Below are positions 27,434 to 35,932 of a DNA stretch of 64,000 bases, piece after piece. Every line of letters begins with the position of its first letter. Position 1 is the stretch's first letter. The notes under the pieces are model-generated. The model did not search any database. It had not been told where the DNA came from and saw nothing but the letters and a program-made list of their open reading frames with translations. This DNA comes from Nostoc sp. CMAA1605 (GTDB taxonomy: Bacteria; Cyanobacteriota; Cyanobacteriia; Cyanobacteriales; Nostocaceae): assembly GCF_021596505.1 (NCBI RefSeq), contig NZ_PJIZ01000024.1:1-64000 (forward strand), in the 5' to 3' direction. A program made the translations under genes and the position numbers.

Positions 27434-30346
27434 TTATTTGGTTTCCATCCAGTTTTCGCCTGCTCTGACTTCCACTACTAACGGTACACTTAATTTGACT
27501 GCACCTTCCATCACCGATTTAATTTTCGGTTGTAATTCTTCCCACTCATCAGGGGGAACTTCAAAGACTAATTCATCATGTACTTGTAATAATAATCGCG
27601 CTTGATAGTTGCGTAAAACTTCATGCAGTTGCACCATTGCAATTTTGATAATGTCTGCACTAGAACCTTGAATTGGCGCGTTAGCGGCGGAACGAAGTAA
27701 ACCTGCGTCGTAAGCACCTAGATTTTTTAATTTGCTCAAATCAATGTCTTCTGGGTTGATATTTTTGAATTTACTTAAACTTTGATTAGTAAACTCAAAA
27801 TATCGCCGACGACCAAGGATAGTTTCGACGTATCCTTGAGATATAGCTTGTTTTTTCACTCCTTCTAGATAAGCGAAAATTTCTGGATAGCGACTATTAA
27901 ATCGTTTAATAAATTCATTGGCGATGTTCTTATCAATCCCTGTGGAACGGGAGAATTTTAGCGAACCCATGCCATAAATTACACCAAAATTAATCGTTTT
28001 AGCAATTCGACGTTCATCGGCTGTAATATCTTCTTTTTCAAAAACTAGTTTAGCTGTCACAGTATGAATGTCTTCATTCTGTTGATAGGCTTGCACTAAC
28101 ACAGGTTCTTGACTCAAATGTGCCAAAATTCTTAACTCAATTTGCGAGTAATCAGCCGCTACCATTAACCAACCTGATTCGGGTAAAAATGCTTTGCGAA
28201 TTTGGCGGCTAAAGGCTGTCCGAATGGGGATATTTTGTAAGTTAGGATTAGAGGAAGACAACCTACCTGTAGATGTGGATGTTTGGTTGAAATTTGTATG
28301 TACTCTGTGGGTGTCTTTGCGGACTAACGCAGGTAAAGCATCTACATAGGTAGACTTTAATTTTGATAGAGTCCGATACTCAATAATCGCATTGACAAAC
28401 CCCGTTTCGTCGATTTCTTGCAGTTTTTCTAATGTGGCTGCATCGGTTGAGTAACCTGTCTGAATTTTCCGCGAATATTTGGTACTCAAACCTAATTTTT
28501 CAAATAAAATATGACTTAATTGTTTAGGAGAACCTAAATTAAAGTTTTCACCAGCAATTTCTGTGGCTTGTTCATGCAGTTTTGCTAAATCTGTTTCTAA
28601 TTGCTGGGATAGTTCTTTGAGATATTCAGAATCAATCCGAACTCCTGTATATTCGACTGCGGCTAAAACAGCTTCTAGGGGTTGTTCTACCTCTGTCAGT
28701 AACTTAGATAAAGCAGGAATCTTATCTAATTCCTCACGCATTTTTGCCACAAGTTGCCAAGTAGCATATACTTGTAAACAGCAATAATTTGCTACAGCAG
28801 GAATACTAATATCCGCAATGGTTTTACCTTTGGGGACTAACTCTTCATAGTTAGTCAATTGTAAGCCCAAATGACGCAGGGCTAAATCTGTGAGATTATG
28901 GCTATTATCGGGATTTAAAACATAACTAGCTAGCATGGGGTCAAAAATAATTCCCGCTAGGTTAATTCCTTGGGTGCGAAATACTAAGCGGTCAAATTTA
29001 CCATTCTGGAATGTTTTAGGATATTGCTCACTTTCCAAAATTGGTTTGAGGGCTTTCAGTACAATATCTTTATTTAAATTCTCTCCGATTTTATGGTTTA
29101 TGGGGATATAAGCTAATTCATCGGGTGCATTTCCCCAACAGCAACCAATCCCTACTAATTCCGCATCTCTGGGTTCTAAATCACTGGTTTCTGTGTCCCA
29201 AGCAACAGGAGTTTGAGGATTAGTAAATGTTTGTAACAGTGCAACTAATTCTATTAACTGTGATTCAGTGCGAATAATGCGCGGTTGAATGGGGGAATCT
29301 ATTTTTTCTTGTTGTGCGGCTTGTGTTTCCGCCAAGGTGTAAAAATCTGCGTCATCGGCAGAATTTTCTTCTGTATCTGTAGTAGATACTTCTGCTGCTT
29401 CTGCAACTTGTCCGCCGAATTTTTGCTGTAAGGCGTTGATTTTCTTGAGATATAAATTAAATTCTAATTTCTCTAAAATAGGAATGAGAATACTATCATC
29501 AAAACCCTGTAATTGACTATCTGTTAAATTTACTTCTAGAGGGACATCTGTAACTATCTTGGCGAGGTATTGAGATTTATATGCGTCTGCTTTTCCTTCT
29601 ATAAGTTTTTTTTGCGTCGCGCCTTTAATTTCATTAATAGAAGCGTAAATATTATCTAACGATTCATAAGCACTGAGTAATTGAACGGCGGTTTTTTCTC
29701 CTATTCCTCTCACGCCGGGAATATTATCTGATTTATCGCCACACAAGGCTTTAAAATCTACTACTTGTGTAGGTAAAATACCCAGTTTTTCTTTAACTTG
29801 TTCTGTACTAACTTCCGTGATGCCATTATTATTTGTAACGCGTTTAAGTGCATCGGGGCTAAAATTTAAGACAGTGATTTCCTTGGCGGGGTCGATGAGT
29901 TGAAATAAATCGCGATCGCCTGTTAAAATTTTCACCTTATACCCAGCCGCAGTGGCTGTTTGCGCCAATGTTCCCAACACGTCATCAGCTTCATAACCAG
30001 GCGCGGTGTAAATAGGAATATTAAAACCTTGCAATAATTCGTGTAAATTTTTTAAGTCCGGGACAAAATCTTCCGGTGTTCCTGGACGATCAGCTTTATA
30101 GGTATCGTCAGCTTCGTGGCGAAAAGTCGGTAAACCCAAATCAAAGGCGATCGCCATTGCTTGCGGTTGTTGTGTATCCATGACTTCCAACAGCGATTTG
30201 AGAAAGCCAAAACATACACTAGTGGGAATTCCGGTTTTAGTCCGCAGTCCCCCATCTCGTCCTTTAGCGAAAGCATAGTAAGAACGAAAGGCTAAGGAAT
30301 GTCCATCTACAAGGATGAAGGTAGGACGGGTAGTAGTTTGATTCAT
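27434..30346 (-). CDS. polA: DNA polymerase I
   Basis: 970 residues with all three domains: 5'-3' exonuclease (1-300; LVDGHSLAFRSYYAFA, YEADDVLGTLA), 3'-5' exonuclease-like domain (about 360-560; VAWDTETSDLEPR keeps DxE, so proofreading may be active) and family A polymerase (about 600-970; VAADYSQIELRILAH motif A, RRIAKTINFGVIYGMG motif B, LLQVHDELVFE motif C). It fills gaps and removes RNA primers in replication and repair. An insert of about 50 acidic residues lies between the first two domains. Single copy here and intact. Confidence 0.97.
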   Translation of the reverse strand: MNQTTTRPTFILVDGHSLAFRSYYAFAKGRDGGLRTKTGIPTSVCFGFLKSLLEVMDTQQPQAMAIAFDLGLPTFRHEADDTYKADRPGTPEDFVPDLKNLHELLQGFNIPIYTAPGYEADDVLGTLAQTATAAGYKVKILTGDRDLFQLIDPAKEITVLNFSPDALKRVTNNNGITEVSTEQVKEKLGILPTQVVDFKALCGDKSDNIPGVRGIGEKTAVQLLSAYESLDNIYASINEIKGATQKKLIEGKADAYKSQYLAKIVTDVPLEVNLTDSQLQGFDDSILIPILEKLEFNLYLKKINALQQKFGGQVAEAAEVSTTDTEENSADDADFYTLAETQAAQQEKIDSPIQPRIIRTESQLIELVALLQTFTNPQTPVAWDTETSDLEPRDAELVGIGCCWGNAPDELAYIPINHKIGENLNKDIVLKALKPILESEQYPKTFQNGKFDRLVFRTQGINLAGIIFDPMLASYVLNPDNSHNLTDLALRHLGLQLTNYEELVPKGKTIADISIPAVANYCCLQVYATWQLVAKMREELDKIPALSKLLTEVEQPLEAVLAAVEYTGVRIDSEYLKELSQQLETDLAKLHEQATEIAGENFNLGSPKQLSHILFEKLGLSTKYSRKIQTGYSTDAATLEKLQEIDETGFVNAIIEYRTLSKLKSTYVDALPALVRKDTHRVHTNFNQTSTSTGRLSSSNPNLQNIPIRTAFSRQIRKAFLPESGWLMVAADYSQIELRILAHLSQEPVLVQAYQQNEDIHTVTAKLVFEKEDITADERRIAKTINFGVIYGMGSLKFSRSTGIDKNIANEFIKRFNSRYPEIFAYLEGVKKQAISQGYVETILGRRRYFEFTNQSLSKFKNINPEDIDLSKLKNLGAYDAGLLRSAANAPIQGSSADIIKIAMVQLHEVLRNYQARLLLQVHDELVFEVPPDEWEELQPKIKSVMEGAVKLSVPLVVEVRAGENWMETK

Positions 30347-31291
30347 TAGGGGTTTAAGGGTTTAAGGGTTTAAGGGTATAGGGGTTGAAGGTGTTCGACG
30401 GGGATTGAAAAAGAACCTAACACAGTTCCCCCAAGGAGTAGGGCTTTTAACCCTTGGGTTAGCTTGGCTGCGCTTTCTTCCCCCTACACCCCCACACCCC
30501 TACACCCCCACACCCACCCCAACGGGGCTTAGTAATAGGAGTTTGAGACATAGCCATATTGTAGCTAGAAAGCTACATCGAATCTACTGAGGCAGCAGTT
30601 TTTAACATCTGTTATTATTAACGTCGTTAGTTTCCAGCATCAAATCTAGTCGCTGCAAGGGTGAATCTTTTTCTACCTAGATACTTGCTAAATTAATTCA
30701 AACCTTAGATTTTAGTTTTCAACTTTGGGATTTATTATATTGCTTTTTATTCCTGTTCGTAGATAAAAATACAAGTAAATATCAATATTTAAATCTCTAT
30801 ATTCTACAGTGAATGAACACCATTCAAGTAATCACTAAAATCTAAATCCTGAGCGGAAATGAATATCATTGAGAGATAAGTAGAACGACTTGAAAAAACC
30901 AAACTATGTAAAGTAATGTAAAAAAATTGCATTTAGTTCGTAGTAAGGACTTTAGTCCTCTCATAAGGACTAAAGTCCTTACTACAAACCTTTAATTATT
31001 TACACCTTTCTACTTACTTGATAAAGTAAACCTGAAATTTGTAGTGACGTGGCAAGGCTAAAATAGTGCAATAGCAGAAGTTATATCCGCGTTTATCTGC
31101 GTGCATCAGCGTTTAATTCCAACCAAGTCTGTTGCATCATTTTAGTCATCTCAGTCCACTACTTAGTATTTACTTTATCAATATGTTCTAACTCTACAAA
31201 AGATTACATTTCCGTGGCAAATTGCATAAATCAACTGGGGTGTCAGCATCTCTACCAAAAATCAGCCTTACACCATCAAAACAGTTGAGCA
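30347..31291. other. 945-base intergenic region with repeats
   Basis: Next to polA is a 9-base repeat (GGGTTTAAG, about four copies, 30348-30375) and CCCCACACC-type repeats (30480-30520). The middle is AT-rich. A 135-bp miniature element lies at 30878-31012 and a GTTTATCTGCGT small repeat near 31090. No gene is supported; the DUF1400 hydrolase promoter is expected near 31150-31280. Confidence 0.5.
30878..31012 (-). repeat. 135-bp miniature inverted-repeat element, copy A
   Basis: Starts AAGTAGAACGAC and ends with the near-inverse ACCTTTCTACTT. Its centre is the GTAGTAAGGACTTTAGTCC palindrome. Nearly the same sequence occurs in opposite orientation at 48693-48829, with few differences along its whole length. 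No ORF. Confidence 0.75.
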
Positions 31292-32965
31292 ATGAATAGT
31301 CTATTAAAAAAGTGGACTAGCAAAGTCAGTCAACATTCACTATTGCTAGCTCTATCAACATTACTCCCCACCTTGGGAGTTAGTCATCATGCAATGGCAG
31401 CAGAAAGGGTATTTACATCTTATTCTGGTTTGGAATTATCTATTTCTGTGGCTAGTTTAGAAACCTATGCCAAAACAGGTACAGTAAATGAAGAATTAGC
31501 CGTTTATCAACAATATTTGCCGGCGAAGCAATTTCAAGAATTACGACAAATCTTATCTAATCCTATCAAAGTTAGCCCTGCGATGTTGTCGCAGTTTCTG
31601 CACACATCCCAAGGAGAATTTTTACTGCGACGCTTGGGGGAAGTCATTCAAAGCAGAACTACGCAAGTGAAACCCGACTTAAAAACCTTGCGTTCAGCGT
31701 TAGTGTCAGCAGCTAATGAACCGGAAGGGTTAACGTTATTAAATATATTACGCAAATATCCTACTAACGGCGTTTACATTAATTTACCCCAAAGTTTAGC
31801 GATCGCCAACGAACTAGAACAAATCGTCAATAAAACCCAACAGGCGATCGCACTCGTTACCAATAAATCGAATCAGGAAGCTGCTAACATTTACAATAGC
31901 AAGGGTTTAACCCAACTAGCAGATTTAAGCAATCCTGGAAAAATCACATCACAGAAATATACACTGCGGTTATTTGACTCTACACGGAATCGCTTATTGT
32001 TAACTGATGTTTACCTTCCCCAAACTAAACAGAACGCACCTGTAATTGTGATTTCACATGGGTTAGGTTCTAACAGTAGTAACTTTGAATATTTGGCGAC
32101 TCACTTAGCATCTTACGGTTTGGCGGTAGTTGTTCCCAACCATCCCACAGAAAATACAAAACAGCAGCAAGATATTATCTCAGCCGCAGAATTTCAAAAT
32201 CGGCCTTTAGATATCAAGTATGTTTTAAATCAACTGGAAGTCAAAAACCAGTCTGATGTTGAGTTTAAAGGTAAATTAAATCTGCAACAAGTAGGTGTGT
32301 TTGGACAATCTTTAGGCGGTTACACAGCTTTAGCCTTAGCTGGTGCAAAAATTAACTTTGAGCAATTACAACGAGACTGCCAACCAGGAAAACTCAAAAA
32401 AACATGGAATTTGTCTTTATTGGTGCAGTGTCGCGCCTTAGAGATGAAAAACAAATCCCTACCAGATAGTTTACAAGATAAACGAGTCAAAGCGGCGATC
32501 GCTGTTAATCCCATCACTAGTTCGATTTTTGGCAAAGCGGGAATGAATCAGGTGAAAGTTCCTGTAATGTTGATTAGCAGCAGTGAAGACACCATTGCAC
32601 CTGCTCTGTATGAACAAATCTTACCTTTTTCTTGGCTAGCTAATTCCCAAAAATATCTCGCCATACTTGTCGGTGGAACTCACTTCACCACCATCGGGAA
32701 TAGTAACCCCAGCAGTCAGCAAATCCCTTTACCACCAGAGTTAGTAGGAGATGCAGCACAAGCACGCCGCTACATCAATACTTTGAGTTTACCTTTCTTT
32801 CAAAACTATGTAGCCAATAATGTCCAATATAACCCCTATTTAAGTGCAGCTTATGCCAAAACTATTTCTCGAAATTCTCTTGGTTTAAGAATAGTTCAAT
32901 CTTTGAGTTTTACTGAATTAGCGCAAAGTTTAGGGAGTGAATCTAACAATATTCCTCCCCGATGA
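31292..32965 (+). CDS. DUF1400 alpha/beta hydrolase, exported
   Basis: 557 residues. Residues 1-37 hold a signal peptide (cleavage likely after AMA). Residues about 38-180 are DUF1400, a cyanobacterial domain (ERVFTSYSGLELSISVASLE). Residues about 215-510 are an alpha/beta hydrolase: VIVISHGLGSNSSN oxyanion region, GVFGQSLGGYTALA nucleophile serine and LVGGTHFTT histidine. Relatives are described as chlorophyllase/platelet-activating-factor hydrolase-like; substrate unknown. Probably periplasmic. Alone on the plus strand. Confidence 0.88.
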   Translation: MNSLLKKWTSKVSQHSLLLALSTLLPTLGVSHHAMAAERVFTSYSGLELSISVASLETYAKTGTVNEELAVYQQYLPAKQFQELRQILSNPIKVSPAMLSQFLHTSQGEFLLRRLGEVIQSRTTQVKPDLKTLRSALVSAANEPEGLTLLNILRKYPTNGVYINLPQSLAIANELEQIVNKTQQAIALVTNKSNQEAANIYNSKGLTQLADLSNPGKITSQKYTLRLFDSTRNRLLLTDVYLPQTKQNAPVIVISHGLGSNSSNFEYLATHLASYGLAVVVPNHPTENTKQQQDIISAAEFQNRPLDIKYVLNQLEVKNQSDVEFKGKLNLQQVGVFGQSLGGYTALALAGAKINFEQLQRDCQPGKLKKTWNLSLLVQCRALEMKNKSLPDSLQDKRVKAAIAVNPITSSIFGKAGMNQVKVPVMLISSSEDTIAPALYEQILPFSWLANSQKYLAILVGGTHFTTIGNSNPSSQQIPLPPELVGDAAQARRYINTLSLPFFQNYVANNVQYNPYLSAAYAKTISRNSLGLRIVQSLSFTELAQSLGSESNNIPPR

Positions 32966-33028
32966 ATAGGATGCTAGTAAGGACATAATTCCTGATTCCA
33001 ATTCTCTATTAAATTTCGCCAAGTCAAT

Positions 33029-33062
33029 GATGTAGAGACGTTGTATGCAACATCTCTACATC
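33029..33062. terminator. Strong hairpin between convergent genes
   Basis: GATGTAGAGACGTTG and CAACATCTCTACATC form a 15-bp stem with one mismatch around a TATG loop, between the convergent hydrolase and amidotransferase genes. Confidence 0.5.
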
Positions 33063-33073
33063 ACTACGAAACA

Positions 33074-33769
33074 TCATGAATTACTCGCTAGTTTATCTAA
33101 AATACTAAACATCACAGTATTAATTTGAGTAAAATTATCTGCTGGAGTTAGCATTTCTGAAGCTTGTTGGATATATTTCCCATCAACAAGTTCATCACCA
33201 CAATTTTCAATGATTTGACTTACACTCTCTGGTGTTGACTCTAAGTGAAACTGTAAACCTAAAACTTTTTCATTATAAATAAAAGCCTGATTTTGACAAG
33301 CTGCACTGTAGGCTAATCTAGTTGCACCAGACGGTAAATCAAATGTATCACCATGCCAATGAAAAACTGTGAATTTCTGTGGCAAATCCCCAAAAATATA
33401 TGATTCTTGCGCCGCCTCTGTTAATTCAATCGGAAACCAACCAATTTCCTTATACTCTCCTGGATAAACTTTAGAGCCTAAAACATCTGCAATCAACTGT
33501 GAACCTAAACAAATCCCAATTACCGTCTTATTAGCTGCGATCGCTTGTTCAATAAATCGCTTCTCTTGTGTCAACCAAGGATATTGTTCATCTTCATAAA
33601 TATTCATCGGGCCACCCATCACCACCAACCAATCGAAATCCTCAATAGGTGGTAAGGGATCTTGAGCATAAAATCTAGTTGCAAAAAGAGAATGTTTATG
33701 CGTTGATGCCCAATTCTCAATACTGGCAGGTGTTTCAAAGGGAACGTGCTGCAAGTAATGAATTTTCAT
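33074..33769 (-). CDS. Class I glutamine amidotransferase-like protein
   Basis: 231 residues, of the stand-alone GATase1 kind that resembles the GMP synthase glutaminase domain. WLVVMGGPMNIYEDEQYPWL is followed by the nucleophile elbow GICLGSQLIA with its cysteine, and LGLQFHLESTPE gives the His and Glu of the triad. It probably releases ammonia from glutamine or acts as a gamma-glutamyl hydrolase; acceptor unknown. Cytosolic. A composite repeat separates it from the next gene. Confidence 0.87.
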   Translation of the reverse strand: MKIHYLQHVPFETPASIENWASTHKHSLFATRFYAQDPLPPIEDFDWLVVMGGPMNIYEDEQYPWLTQEKRFIEQAIAANKTVIGICLGSQLIADVLGSKVYPGEYKEIGWFPIELTEAAQESYIFGDLPQKFTVFHWHGDTFDLPSGATRLAYSAACQNQAFIYNEKVLGLQFHLESTPESVSQIIENCGDELVDGKYIQQASEMLTPADNFTQINTVMFSILDKLASNS

Positions 33770-33826
33770 AGATAACCCCCCGATATCTGGCTGTAAATTT
33801 CATCATCTTTGCTGAAATTATAAAAT

Positions 33827-33972
33827 TTAGGGACTTCCAGAAAATAAATTATTCAATTTCTGAAAGAGAATATTTTGATTTTTCCCCCTGCTCCTCCGCT
33901 CAGAGTTCTCTCTGCTCCCTGCCCCCCTGCCCACCACAGCGATTGTATATTTTTTTAGTTGGAAGTCCCTTA
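33827..33972. repeat. Element bounded by inverted GGGACTTCC / GGAAGTCCC
   Basis: AGGGACTTCCAGAAAATAAA at the left faces TTGGAAGTCCCT at the right; the interior holds CCCCCTGC-type sequence. The same end (TTTATTTTCTGGAAGTCCCT) recurs at 5780-5802 and partly at 25875-25890, so this is a dispersed family. Confidence 0.55.
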
Positions 33973-34848
33973 TACCGTAGCTACTGATGTAAGTGGAAAC
34001 GGATAAGGTACTCTCTCTACCCTAGTTTCCCACCTACCATCAGGGTAGAGTTTTAGTAGACGGAATCCAGGAAAATCTTGATTAATAGCAAAGGTTGGAC
34101 TTTGGGAATGAAACTGAAAGCACGTTGAGGGAGTACCGAAATAGTCAACTTGATGACGCTGGTGCTGAAATTCCTGGTGAATATGACCAAATAAAACTAA
34201 TTTTACTTGAGGATAACGATCTAAAATTGCAAACAACTCTTCAGGGTTTTGCAACCCACTCGCATCTAACCAAGTCGAGTTCACCAGAAAAGGCGGATGA
34301 TGTAAAGCTACTAAGGTGGGGTAGTTACCAAGAATTTGTAGTTCTGAGTTGAGCCACTCTAGAGTTGTAGACGACAGATAGCCATACCAATGCTCAGGTA
34401 AGGAAGAATCTAGCAAAATAAAATTCCAACCTCCCCTTTGAAAAGACTTGCGTCGCGATAGCATTCCTTGATTCAAAATTTTATCCATTGCGATCGCGCA
34501 GTCATGATCCCCTGGTAGCCAATAGGTTGGTATTTTGAGTGTGTTTAGTTGATATTGCAGGTTTTCATAAGATTGAGGCGTACCATCCTCCGACAAATCT
34601 CCCGTAAGTAAGACTAAATCTAGTTCCTCTCTCAACTCTTGCAACCGTTGAATCACCGCTTGAAATGACTCTGTCGTCTGTATCCCTTGTAGTTGACAAT
34701 TTTCCGTTGCCAACAGATGTAGATCCGTCACTTGAGCAACTGATATAGGAGAAGCCTGATTCATTTTTACGTTTAGGGATTTTTGGGTATTAATATGTGA
34801 TTCTCCTTTGTCTGTTGTGGAGACAATATCATTTTTCTCGGTTGTCAA
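33970..34848 (-). CDS. Metallophosphoesterase, CpdA-like
   Basis: 292 residues, calcineurin-like phosphoesterase. The metal-binding motifs are in order: AQVTDLHL (D-x-H), LLTGDLSEDG (GD), WLPGDHDCA (GDHD where GNHD is usual), ALHHPPF and LFGHIHQEF (GHxH). The family includes 3',5'-cyclic AMP phosphodiesterases (CpdA/Icc); activity on cyclic nucleotides is plausible but not shown by sequence. The first 28 residues are poorly conserved, so the true start may be a later Met near residue 29. Confidence 0.85.
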   Translation of the reverse strand: MTTEKNDIVSTTDKGESHINTQKSLNVKMNQASPISVAQVTDLHLLATENCQLQGIQTTESFQAVIQRLQELREELDLVLLTGDLSEDGTPQSYENLQYQLNTLKIPTYWLPGDHDCAIAMDKILNQGMLSRRKSFQRGGWNFILLDSSLPEHWYGYLSSTTLEWLNSELQILGNYPTLVALHHPPFLVNSTWLDASGLQNPEELFAILDRYPQVKLVLFGHIHQEFQHQRHQVDYFGTPSTCFQFHSQSPTFAINQDFPGFRLLKLYPDGRWETRVERVPYPFPLTSVATV

Positions 34849-35282
34849 AAAATAGCTTGTTTATAAAACTTACATTTAACAGCACAAATAACATTATTTA
34901 CCTTCACGCATCATGTTTAACGCCTCAAAACAACCTTTCCTTTTTTCAGCAATAACACATAAATAAAAGCAAAATTTTTGTATAAATTGTTATCCATATT
35001 AGTTTTTTAATTTTTCAATCTATCCTAAGATAGAAATTATGTGATTTTTGTAGCTTACAACACTTATACATTAACTAGAAGTGTAAATCCGGTTTCGGTC
35101 GGAAGATATGGCAGTTGTTAAGTGTCCATGAAATTGCTAGCCAGCTCACACTGAAAACATTTTCCCCCAGCTAAGAGTTGCTAGCAGCAGATCGGGAAGT
35201 TTCAGAAATACAAAGGAAAAATTTTCTAGAGCAGGAATGTCAATTTCGCTGATTATCTGATAATATGGATAAATATGGATAT
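34849..35282. other. Intergenic region upstream of tRNA-Cys
   Basis: AT-rich, about 430 bases, holding the promoters of the divergent phosphoesterase and tRNA-Cys. A GATAATATGG box near 35258-35268 may be the -10 element for the tRNA. Nothing else is recognised. Confidence 0.35.
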
Positions 35283-35354
<72 letters not shown>

Positions 35355-35356
35355 TT

Positions 35357-35361
35357 AAGAA
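35357..35361. repeat. Target-site duplication, left copy (AAGAA)
   Basis: AAGAA precedes the TGTACA end. At the other end AAGAA occurs at 44897-44901 if its first A is shared with the terminal ACA; counting strictly outside TGTACA gives AGAAA. The duplication is thus exact only if one base of the end is shared. Confidence 0.6.
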
Positions 35362-35445
35362 TGTACATTAACTAATTATTTGTCACTGTTAACAGATTGA
35401 TGTCATTTTTAACAAATTGATGTCCTGTTAACAGATTTTTTGTCA
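35362..35445 (+). repeat. CAST end near the CRISPR: four TnsB-site-like repeats
   Basis: TGTACA is followed by four close repeats: TTAACTAATTATTTGTCA (35368), TTAACAGATTGATGTCA (35389), TTAACAAATTGATGTCC (35409) and TTAACAGATTTTTTGTCA (35428). Tight spacing at this end contrasts with the wide spacing at the other. Confidence 0.88.
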
Positions 35446-35473
35446 CAAATACAAACGGACACCTATGACAAAG

Positions 35474-35526
35474 GCAGACCTCTGCCTTACCTTTCAACCC
35501 ACCATAAATTTAGCAAAGTTTTAGTA
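35474..35526 (-). ncRNA. Delocalized crRNA guiding to tRNA-Cys
   Basis: On the minus strand a degenerate repeat ending GGTGGGTTGAAAG (down to 35491) is followed by GTAAGGCAGAGGTCTGC, identical to tRNA-Cys, after which similarity ends. This is the short-match homing guide known from type V-K elements. The 5' half of the repeat is poorly conserved against the full repeat at 35613-35648. Confidence 0.88.
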
Positions 35527-35648
35527 GTTGTACTAAAACCTAAATATTGTAGATGTTCTTGGAAAGAATTTTTACAGCAACCTAGAGACGCACTCATTTT
35601 TTCCTCTAAGAACTTTCAACCCCCTAATTTAAGAACGGGAGTTGAAAC
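35491..35648 (-). CRISPR. Minimal CRISPR array of the CAST
   Basis: One full 36-nt repeat at 35613-35648 reads, on the minus strand, GTTTCAACTCCCG at its start and AGGGGGTTGAAAG at its end. The next repeat-like sequence is the degenerate one ending at 35491, 86 bases further on. So there is one ordinary spacer (about 35 nt starting TTCTTAGAGGAAAAAATGAG) and the delocalized guide. I find no match to that spacer in this window. Confidence 0.8.
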
Positions 35649-35683
35649 TGCTCGAATCTTTAACCCCTTTCAAAAATAATTAA

Positions 35684-35903
35684 GGTGGGTTCCTCCTTGG
35701 TCGGAGGTGATTCGGTAGCCACCACTGCGGTAAACCCGCACCTCTATTACTGGGGGCGCACCTAATTCCTGTCTACAACAGACAGCAGTTTCAAGGTGGG
35801 CAGCTACTAGGGTCAGAAAGCACGACTGTGTTCCCACAGTCAAACTAACCCAAACTTTTCACAGTTCAGGGGTTGATTACAACATGAACTGCGGCGCTAT
35901 TAC
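35684..35903 (-). ncRNA. tracrRNA of the type V-K system
   Basis: About 220 nt on the minus strand right after cas12k. It contains segments seen in known V-K tracrRNAs: AATAGCGCCGCAGTTCATG at the start, GGGTTAGTTTGACTGT, CTTTCTGACCCTAGTAGCTG, GTGGCTACCGAATCACC, and near the end GGAACCCACC as anti-repeat to GGTGGGTT. Ends are estimates. It is presumably expressed with the short array downstream. Confidence 0.88.
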
Positions 35904-35932
35904 TTATTCTATTTTCAAGGTTCAGGTTTTTG

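Noticed and set aside
35491-35526. Degenerate repeat first read as an ordinary second CRISPR repeat
   Set aside because: Only its last 13 or so bases match the full repeat and the spacing (86 bases) is too long; its spacer matches tRNA-Cys, so it is better called a delocalized guide.
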